A stretch of DNA of 64,000 nt, from the NCBI RefSeq assembly GCF_016889805.1, contig NZ_CP069535.1, positions 496,001-560,000 on the forward strand, in the 5' to 3' direction. Made by a program: the position numbers and the translations under genes. Below, piece after piece: positions 21,108-29,366 of the stretch. Numbering within the stretch: position 1 is the stretch's first letter; every line of letters begins with the position of its first letter. The stretch is from Rhodanobacter sp. FDAARGOS 1247. GTDB taxonomy: Bacteria; Pseudomonadota; Gammaproteobacteria; Xanthomonadales; Rhodanobacteraceae. Below the pieces are notes generated by a model. It was not told the DNA's origin. It ran no database searches and saw only the letters and a program-made list of their open reading frames with translations.

Positions 21108-22331
21108 TCAACGGCGCTGGCTCAGCCAGCTGCGCGGGTCGACCGGCTTGCCGTTCTTGCGCAACTCGAAATACACGCCGGTGTTGATGCCGGTGGGCGG
21201 GCTGGCGGTGCCGATCACCTGGCCGGCCTCCACCTGGTCGCCGACGTCGCGCAGCAGGCTTTCGTTGTTGCCGTACATGCTCATCCAGCCATTGCCGTGG
21301 TTGACGATCAGCAACATGCCGTAGCCGCGCAGGAAGCCCGCGTAGATCACCTTGCCGCGCGCCACCGCATGGATGTCGCTGCCGCCGCCGGCCTTGATCA
21401 GCACGCCATTGCCGTAGCTGTTGACCACCCCGCTGGCCGGCCATGGCAGGTTGCCGCGGATGTCGGCAGCGGCGCCACCCACCTCGATCGGCGGTGGCGG
21501 CTTGCGCCCGGGGTGCTTGCGCACCGCTTCCGCGCGTTCGGCGGCGGCGCGCCGGGCGGCCTCGTCGATCGCCTTCTGCAACTTGTCGAGCAGGTTGTTC
21601 AGCGATTGCGCGTTCTGCTTCAGGGCGGTCAGCTTTTGCGCCTGGTCCTTGTACTGGGCGTCGGCGGCGGCGGCCAGCTTCTGCTGGGCGGCGCGCTGCT
21701 GGCCGAGCTCGGCGGCCTGCTGTTCGCGCTTCGCCTTGACCGCCTGCAACGCCTGCTGCTCGGCGGTGATCGAGCTTTCCAGCTGTTGCAGGGTGGCCAG
21801 GTCGCCCATCAGCTTCTGCACCCGCTGCACGCGGTCCTGCTGGAAATACTTCGAGTACACCAGCGCCCGCGCGATGCGCGCCACGTCCTCGTCGCCCAGC
21901 AGCAGGCGCAGGTCCGAGCCGTGGCCCAGCGCATAGGTGGCGCGCAGCAGGTCGGCGATCGCGGCCCGCTGGCTGTGCAGGTTCTGGTTCAGCACGCCGC
22001 GTTGCTGCTGCAGCTGTTCGAGCTGGGCCTGCTTGGCGGCCAGTTCGGCGTCCGTCTGGCGTACCATCCGCGCCGCCTTGGCCAGCGCATTGGCCTGCCT
22101 GGCCAGTTCCGCATTGACGCTGTCACGGCGGGCGGCGGTGTCGGCCTGCTGCTGCGCCAGCGCCTTCATCTTCTGCTGCAGCTCGGCCAGCTTCTTCTTC
22201 GCTGCGGCCTGTTCGGTGCTGCTGCCCTGGGTCGGGTGGGCCATCGCCGCGGAGTGGAGCACACCCCAGGCCAGCAGGGCGGCAAGCAGGCGGGGGGCGA
22301 ATGAACGGGCGACGCGAGGGCGTATGGGCAT
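21108..22331 (-). CDS. envC: EnvC-like amidase activator (degenerate LytM domain)
   Basis: 407 residues: signal peptide (ending near SAAMA), a long coiled coil (about 35-250, rich in Gln/Ala/Lys/Leu heptads) and a C-terminal LytM/M23 domain. Active M23 enzymes need HxxxD and HxH. Here the domain reads AGGGSDIHAVARG, IVNHGNGW and GVYFELR, so at least the last histidine pair is missing. That is typical of EnvC, which binds FtsX and switches on amidases AmiA/AmiB at the septum. Its putative partners FtsEX are encoded at 8698-10352. Confidence 0.9.
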   Translation of the reverse strand: MPIRPRVARSFAPRLLAALLAWGVLHSAAMAHPTQGSSTEQAAAKKKLAELQQKMKALAQQQADTAARRDSVNAELARQANALAKAARMVRQTDAELAAKQAQLEQLQQQRGVLNQNLHSQRAAIADLLRATYALGHGSDLRLLLGDEDVARIARALVYSKYFQQDRVQRVQKLMGDLATLQQLESSITAEQQALQAVKAKREQQAAELGQQRAAQQKLAAAADAQYKDQAQKLTALKQNAQSLNNLLDKLQKAIDEAARRAAAERAEAVRKHPGRKPPPPIEVGGAAADIRGNLPWPASGVVNSYGNGVLIKAGGGSDIHAVARGKVIYAGFLRGYGMLLIVNHGNGWMSMYGNNESLLRDVGDQVEAGQVIGTASPPTGINTGVYFELRKNGKPVDPRSWLSQRR

Positions 22332-22419
22332 GGCCCGATTATCGCCGAGCTGGCGGCCCGTGGGCGAACCGGCGGCGAGTCGCTGGAGATCGCCGCCCCG
22401 CATGGCGTAAATTCCGATG

Positions 22420-23193
22420 ATGTGCCTGATCGCTTTCGCCTGGAAAAGCCACCCGCGCTGGCGCCTGCTGCTGGCCGGCAACCGCGACGAATTCCATGCG
22501 CGCCCGAGCCTCGCGCTGGCGCGCTGGGACGACCTGCCGATCATCGGTGGCCGCGACCGCGAGGCCGGCGGCACCTGGTTGGGGGTGAACGAAGACGGAC
22601 GCTGCGGCGTGGTGACCAATGTCCGTGATCCGGCGGACCCGCAGCGGGGTGCTTCGCGGGGCCTGCTGATCACCGACTATCTCGCCGGCAAGGTCGATGC
22701 GCCACGCCACGCGCAGCATCTGCTGACTGCCGGCGCGCAGTACCGGCCGTTCAACCTGCTGACGTTCGACCCGCATGCCGCGTTCTACCTGGGCAATCGC
22801 CCCGAGCCGCGCATGCAGCCGGTGACGCCGGGCGTGCACGGCCTGTCCAATGCCGACTTCAACACGCCGTGGCCGAAAACGCGCGCGCTGATGCGGCGAC
22901 TGCAGGCGTGGATCGACAACGGCGACGAAGCGGATTTCGGTGGCCTGTTCGAGGCGCTGGCCGACGAGCGGCAGGCACCGGACGAGCAATTGCCGGATAC
23001 CGGGGTGGGGCTGGAACGCGAACGCTGGCTGTCATCGGCCTTCATCCGCGGCGAACACTACGGCACCCGCGCCAGCACGCTGGTGGCGATCGGTCATGAC
23101 GGGAAGGGCGTGATCGTCGAGCGGCGGTTCGGCCCGCTGGGAAGCTTCGAGGGCGAGACGACGCTGCACTTCGCCAGCCCGTCGCCGGGCTGA
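22420..23193 (+). CDS. NRDE family (TANGO2-like) protein
   Basis: 257 residues. The defining NRDE motif is in LLAGNRDEFHARPS and the protein begins MCLIAF, with Cys2 as a possible N-terminal nucleophile. I chose the second of two adjacent ATGs for this reason; 22417 is the alternative. Eukaryotic TANGO2 is linked to heme or coenzyme A handling, but no bacterial role is established. It is divergent from envC with an 88-base gap and followed by ligB. Confidence 0.88.
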   Translation: MCLIAFAWKSHPRWRLLLAGNRDEFHARPSLALARWDDLPIIGGRDREAGGTWLGVNEDGRCGVVTNVRDPADPQRGASRGLLITDYLAGKVDAPRHAQHLLTAGAQYRPFNLLTFDPHAAFYLGNRPEPRMQPVTPGVHGLSNADFNTPWPKTRALMRRLQAWIDNGDEADFGGLFEALADERQAPDEQLPDTGVGLERERWLSSAFIRGEHYGTRASTLVAIGHDGKGVIVERRFGPLGSFEGETTLHFASPSPG

Positions 23194-23267
23194 ACCCAGG
23201 CCAGAAGCCCCGCGCCTACGTGCGCCATCGGCATCCTGGGCTGCCGGCATGGCCGCGGCCCGGCTAG

Positions 23268-24989
<1,722 letters not shown>

Positions 24990-24992
24990 GCG

Positions 24993-25394
24993 TCAGCTCT
25001 TCAGTTCGCCGTCGAGGTAATACCAGCGGCCGTCCACGCGCACGAAGCGGCTGGTCTCGTGCTGGCGTTGCGCGCGACCGCCGCCCAGGCGGTAGCGGGC
25101 CACGAACTCGACCACGGCATGTTCGTCATCGATCTGCTTGGCCTGCCGCACCTCCAGCCCCAGCCAGCTGGGCGGCGGTTGCTGCGCCGCCAGTCGCAGC
25201 GTGTCCGGCCGGGTGTCGGGATGCCAGCTGGCCAGCAGGTAGTCCTCGCGCTTGAGCACGTAGGCGCTGTAGCGCGAGCGCATCAACTGCTCGGCGCTGG
25301 TGGCGGTGCCGCCGTCATGCAGCGATCCGCAGCAGGCGGCGTAGCCGGCCGGGTTGCCGCAGGGACATGGGGTCAACGTATCGATGGACTTCAT
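24993..25394 (-). CDS. YchJ family SEC-C motif protein
   Basis: 133 residues. It begins with a SEC-C zinc motif (CPCGNPAGYAACCG), followed by the NTF2-like YchJ middle region (MRSRYSAYVLKREDYLLASW, WLGLEV, VEFVARYR, SRFVRVDGRWYYLDG). Function is unknown; SEC-C motifs bind zinc and often mediate protein contact. AAAGG precedes the ATG. The five-hairpin array lies directly upstream in its leader. Confidence 0.9.
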   Translation of the reverse strand: MKSIDTLTPCPCGNPAGYAACCGSLHDGGTATSAEQLMRSRYSAYVLKREDYLLASWHPDTRPDTLRLAAQQPPPSWLGLEVRQAKQIDDEHAVVEFVARYRLGGGRAQRQHETSRFVRVDGRWYYLDGELKS

Positions 25395-25447
25395 GCCGCC
25401 TTTGTACCCGGTTCGGCGGATTCGTGCAGGCGGGCCTCAACGCCTGT

Positions 25448-25592
25448 GAAGAAAACCACTTCTTGTGGTTTTCTTCTATCGCGAGTCCGGCGCATGTCCG
25501 GACTCGCTCACATGAAACAGTCACTTGCGTGACTGCTTCATGCCCGGCCCTCGTGGCCGGACTGAGAGGTTGAAAAACTCACAACCTCTCAG
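25448..25592. repeat. Array of five consecutive hairpins
   Basis: Five inverted repeats stand 1-4 bases apart. H1: GAAGAAAACCAC (25448-25459) with GTGGTTTTCTTC (25465-25476). H2: GCGAGTCCGG (25481-25490) with CCGGACTCGC (25498-25507). H3: 13-base arms 25511-25523 and 25530-25542 with one mismatch. H4: CCGGCC (25544-25549) with GGCCGG (25555-25560). H5: CTGAGAGGTTG (25562-25572) with CAACCTCTCAG (25582-25592). About 51 base pairs occupy 145 bases. On the minus strand H3 closes on a GCAA (GNRA) tetraloop. H5 overlaps the stop of the methyltransferase gene. The array may be a structured RNA or a palindromic repeat cluster. Confidence 0.8.
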
Positions 25593-26182
25593 CCGCGGCG
25601 ATGCCACACCCGACAGCGGTTGTTCGCCGGCATCGCGATGTCGGCAACCAGCTGCAGGCCGGCCTGGTTCGCCAATGCATCGACCGCTTCCGCATCGCGG
25701 ATCGCCATGTGTTCGCCGCGTTCCTTCAACCAGACGTCGAACGCGGCATTGCTCTGGCTGCTGTAGCGGCCGTCGTGGTTGAACGGGCCGTAGATGACCA
25801 CCACGGCATCGCTGGCGAGGATCGTGGGCAGTCGCGCAAACAGCTGCTGCACTTCGTCCCAGCGCATGATGTGCAAGGTGTTGGCGCTGAACACCGCGTC
25901 GAACGGTCCGGCCGGCCAGTCACCGCCGACGTCGAATTCCAGCGGTGCCGGCGTGTTCGGCAGTCGTGCATCGTCCAGCCAGGCGCGGATGCCGGGCAGG
26001 TTTTCGCGGCGGTCGGAGCTTTGCCCGGTCAGCTGCGGCAGTGCCGCGGCAAAGTGCACGGCGTGCTCACCGGTGCCGCTGCCGATCTCCAGCACGTGGC
26101 GACGATCGGCGAACTGCTCGCGCAGCACGTCGAGGATCGGTTCGCGGTTGCGCTGGCAGGCCGGCGAGCGGGGTTTTTCCAC
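25589..26182 (-). CDS. DUF938 SAM-dependent methyltransferase-like protein
   Basis: 197 residues of class I methyltransferase fold. The SAM-binding motif is VLEIGSGTGEHAVHFA, with FDAVFSANTLHIM as motif II/post-I and GPFNHDGRYSSQSNAAFD typical of DUF938. Substrate unknown. It lies 12 bases after the small membrane protein gene on the same strand, probably cotranscribed. Its stop codon is inside hairpin H5 of the array. Confidence 0.88.
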   Translation of the reverse strand: MEKPRSPACQRNREPILDVLREQFADRRHVLEIGSGTGEHAVHFAAALPQLTGQSSDRRENLPGIRAWLDDARLPNTPAPLEFDVGGDWPAGPFDAVFSANTLHIMRWDEVQQLFARLPTILASDAVVVIYGPFNHDGRYSSQSNAAFDVWLKERGEHMAIRDAEAVDALANQAGLQLVADIAMPANNRCRVWHRRG

Positions 26183-26194
26183 GCCGCGATCGAT

Positions 26195-26392
26195 TCAGGC
26201 CGGATGGCCGCGCAGCACCCGCGCCGGCAGCATCAGCAGCGCGTGGAGGAAGGCGAACACCGCGCCGACGGTGATGCCGACCAGCCGGAACGGCAGAAGC
26301 ACCAGCCACACGATCGGATAGAGCACCAGCGCGAGCAACGCCAGCGGCCAGCAGAACACCAGCAGCAACAGCCAGAGCAGGAAACCAGCCAT
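26195..26392 (-). CDS. Small membrane protein, 65 residues
   Basis: The sequence is almost entirely hydrophobic, with two likely membrane helices (FLLWLLLLVFCWPLALLALV and the VGITVGAVFAFLHALLML region) and a short basic tail (RVLRGHP). The ORF is open upstream, but GAGG seven bases before ATG 26392 and the sharp change to a hydrophobic sequence fix the start. I do not recognise a named family with certainty. It sits in a minus-strand run with the HutD-like gene upstream and the DUF938 gene downstream. Confidence 0.75.
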   Translation of the reverse strand: MAGFLLWLLLLVFCWPLALLALVLYPIVWLVLLPFRLVGITVGAVFAFLHALLMLPARVLRGHPA

Positions 26393-26474
26393 CGGTCGTT
26401 CCTCGCGGTTGGGGATGCCGGAGATTCTAGCGCAGCCAAAACGGCGGCCACAGGTGACTCTCGGCACCCCGCCG

Positions 26475-27035
26475 TCAGCCGGCCACGGCCTCGACCCGGA
26501 CGACCAGGGCCACGGTGGCGTCATGCAGGGTGATCCCGACCGCGGCGGCCGCATCGGGGCGCCAGGCGTCGCCGGCCTGCAGCCGCCCGTCGGCGGTATC
26601 GATCGCGCCGCGGGCACAGAACACCAGGGCGGTGCCGGCGGCCATCATGCGCGTGCCGGCTTCCGTCCAGGCCTGCACCTCGCCACGCACCCGGGCGCGG
26701 CGCAGCATCAGGTTGAAGTCGCGGGTAGGGCCGCCGGCCAGGGCCACGGTGACCTTCGCTTCGCCGGGAAAGGCGAACGGGGCGAACGGCGTGGTCAGCG
26801 CATGGATGCGGCCATCGTCCAGCGTCATCGTGAAGCCGGCGCCGTCGAGCAGGGCGATCTGCCGGTCGATGCCCGGGAAAAGCGAGAACGGCGCCGCGCT
26901 GTCGACCTCGGCGATGCTGACCCGCCAGTCGAAATCGTCGCCGTGGGCCAGCGCCGGATGGACGGCTATTTCGCGGGTGCGACCCAGGCCGTTCTTCCAC
27001 GGCTGCGACGGGCAATCGGCGAGGCGGATGATCAT
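26475..27035 (-). CDS. HutD/Ves family cupin-like protein
   Basis: 186 residues. The N-terminus (CPSQPWKNGLGRTREIAVHP), WRVSIAEVDSAAPFSLFPGIDRQI and the double-barrel beta-sandwich pattern are typical of HutD/Ves proteins. HutD is linked to histidine utilisation and Ves to cold growth in E. coli; the molecular role is unknown. No hut genes are nearby. ATG 27035 overlaps the dinG stop by four bases, so its expression is coupled to dinG. Confidence 0.88.
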   Translation of the reverse strand: MIIRLADCPSQPWKNGLGRTREIAVHPALAHGDDFDWRVSIAEVDSAAPFSLFPGIDRQIALLDGAGFTMTLDDGRIHALTTPFAPFAFPGEAKVTVALAGGPTRDFNLMLRRARVRGEVQAWTEAGTRMMAAGTALVFCARGAIDTADGRLQAGDAWRPDAAAAVGITLHDATVALVVRVEAVAG

Positions 27036-29149
27036 GCGGTTCTCTCGATGACGCGCTCGAACGGCGGCAGCGCGCGCAGCATGCCGGCGCCGTAGCGCTT
27101 GGTGACCACGCGGCGGTCCAGCAGCACGATGCGGCCGTGGTCGGTCTCGTTGCGGATCAGGCGGCCGCAATATTGCGTGAGCAGTCGCGTGGCTTCGGGG
27201 ATGCTGACCTCGATGAACGGATTGCGCCCGCGCGACTCCAGCCACTCGGCGTAGGTGGCGCCGACCGGATCGGTGGGCACCGCGAACGGCAACTGGGTGA
27301 TCACCACCGTCTCGCAGAACTTGCCCGGAAGATCGAGGCCCTCGCCGAACGAGGCCAGCCCGAACAGCGTGCTGCCCTTGCCCGCCTCGATGTCGGCGCA
27401 GTGCTCGGCGACCAGTTGCGACTTGCCCAGCGAACCCTGGGCGCGCACCTTGCGCACCTGGGCGATCGGCAGTTTCTGCAGCACGCGGTCGAGTTTCTGG
27501 CGCGAGGTGAACAGCACCAGGTTGCCGGCATCCCAGTCGAGGTTGTCGGCTAGCCACTCGCTGATTTCCTCGGCGTGCGCCTCGCGTGCGTCGGGCAGGG
27601 TGCGCATCGCCGGGACTTCCAGCCGGGCCTGTGCGGCAAGGTCGAACGGCGAGGGCAGGCTCAAGGTCACCGCGTCGTTGGGCAGGCCGACGGCGTCGGC
27701 GAAGCCGCGGAAGTTGCCGCCCGCGCTCAACGTGGCCGAGGTCATCACCACGCCGCTGGCGTTGTCCCACAGCACGTTGCGCAGCAGGCCCGCGGCGGAC
27801 ACCGCCGAGGCGTGGCAGACCAGCTGCTGGTCCGCGCCAAGCGTGACCCAGCGCGCCATGGGCGGGGTGTTGTCGGAGTCCTCACTGGACCATGCACGCC
27901 AGCACGCGGCCTGCTTGCCGATGCGCTCCAGCGCCAGGCCCAGCTCGCGCGACAAGGCTTCCTGGGTCGGCCCGCCATCGGTCATCTCGACCACGGCGCG
28001 ACGCACCGCAGCCAGCCAGCGCTGCACCTCGCCGGTGAGCAGGTCGAGCATGCGGGCGTGTTCCACCCACGGCTCGGGCAACTGCCCCAGCGAGCCCCGG
28101 TACATCGGTTCGTTCTCGGCCGGATCGGGCAGCCAGGCCAGGCGGATTTCCTTCTCCAGTTCCTCCAGCGTGTTGCTGAGTTCCTGCAGTTTCTCGTCGC
28201 CCTGGTCGAGGCCGAGCTTGCCCAGGCGTTCCTTGTCGGTCAGCGAATAGGCCGCGTGCACCTGCCGGCCGAGCCGGCTCAGCTGGCGCACGGTGGCGGT
28301 CATGTAGACCTCGGCGGCGCCGCGGTCGATCGCCTTGCCCGGCACGTGGTGGCCTTCGTCGAAGATGTACAGCGTTTCGTCCGGCCGCGGCAGGATCACG
28401 CCACCCCAGCCCTGCACGCCCTCGGCGCCGCCTTCGCCCGGCATGGTCAGGTCGGCCAGCACCAGATCCTGGTTGGCCACGATGATCTCGGCGTCGTCGA
28501 CCGCGCGGCGCGCGGCGAAGAACGGGCAGTTCATGAACTGCCCGCACTTGCGTCCGGTGCAGCCTCCGGCGCTGGTGGTGATCATCGGCCGCAGCAGGTC
28601 GCTGACCGGTTCGGGCGCGCTGTCCATGTCGCCGTTCCACTCGTTGTGGTCGAACGCCACGCGCAGCTTCGCCAGCGACTGCTTGTCGCGCGCCTGTGGC
28701 GGCTTCGCCCACAGCATCAGGTCCGATTCGAAGCCGGCCAGGCCCATCTGCGCGTCGTGGATGCTGTTGGCGGCCATCAGCAGGTTGCGCGGGCACAGGT
28801 AGCGACCACGGCCCTTGGCCAGCGCCACCTTGGCCTCGATGCCGTTGAGCTGCAGGTACAGCGGGATGTCCCGTTGCACCAATTGCTCCTGCAGCGCCAC
28901 CGTGGCGGTGGCGATCAGCAGCTTCTTCTTCTGCGCGCGCGCCACCTCGACGCCGGCGATCAGGTAGGCCATCGACTTGCCGGTGCCGGTGGGCGCCTCG
29001 ATCACCGCCACGCCGCCGGTCTGGCCGAAGGCCTTGGCCACTTCGGCGATCATCTTTCCCTGCGAGGCGCGCGCCCGGAAACCGGGCAGGCCGTCCTTCA
29101 GGCGCGCGTAGGCGGCGCGGATGGCGTCTTTGGTGGTGTCGGCAAGCAT
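27032..29149 (-). CDS. dinG: ATP-dependent DNA helicase DinG
   Basis: XPD-like superfamily 2 helicase acting on R-loops and forked DNA. 705 residues from ATG 29149 (MLADTTKDAIRAAYARLKDG). Walker A is in EAPTGTGKSMAYL; the 4Fe-4S cysteines are in RYLCPRNLL and in GGCTGRKCGQFMNCPFF; the DEAH-type box is LYIFDEGHH. Motif VI is QYCGRLIRNETDHGRI. The frame is open for a further 277 codons upstream, but that sequence is antisense to the GGDEF gene and not family-like. Divergent from the GGDEF/EAL gene. Confidence 0.94.
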   Translation of the reverse strand: MLADTTKDAIRAAYARLKDGLPGFRARASQGKMIAEVAKAFGQTGGVAVIEAPTGTGKSMAYLIAGVEVARAQKKKLLIATATVALQEQLVQRDIPLYLQLNGIEAKVALAKGRGRYLCPRNLLMAANSIHDAQMGLAGFESDLMLWAKPPQARDKQSLAKLRVAFDHNEWNGDMDSAPEPVSDLLRPMITTSAGGCTGRKCGQFMNCPFFAARRAVDDAEIIVANQDLVLADLTMPGEGGAEGVQGWGGVILPRPDETLYIFDEGHHVPGKAIDRGAAEVYMTATVRQLSRLGRQVHAAYSLTDKERLGKLGLDQGDEKLQELSNTLEELEKEIRLAWLPDPAENEPMYRGSLGQLPEPWVEHARMLDLLTGEVQRWLAAVRRAVVEMTDGGPTQEALSRELGLALERIGKQAACWRAWSSEDSDNTPPMARWVTLGADQQLVCHASAVSAAGLLRNVLWDNASGVVMTSATLSAGGNFRGFADAVGLPNDAVTLSLPSPFDLAAQARLEVPAMRTLPDAREAHAEEISEWLADNLDWDAGNLVLFTSRQKLDRVLQKLPIAQVRKVRAQGSLGKSQLVAEHCADIEAGKGSTLFGLASFGEGLDLPGKFCETVVITQLPFAVPTDPVGATYAEWLESRGRNPFIEVSIPEATRLLTQYCGRLIRNETDHGRIVLLDRRVVTKRYGAGMLRALPPFERVIERTA

Positions 29150-29366
29150 GGACGAATCGGCAACCTGTGGCGCGGTCGCGGCTGGGCGTCGGCAGGATCG
29201 ACGGCCGGCGCGGATGACCGGTACAAAGGCACAGTCTATCGGTATTGCGTGTTCCGCCCCATGCAGGCAGGCTCGGTCCTGTCTGGCGAGGTCTTGCCGC
29301 GTCGGTGCGAAGCGGTATCCTGACCAACCGGCGTTGGCAGGCCCGGGACAGGGGGAGTCTTCAACG

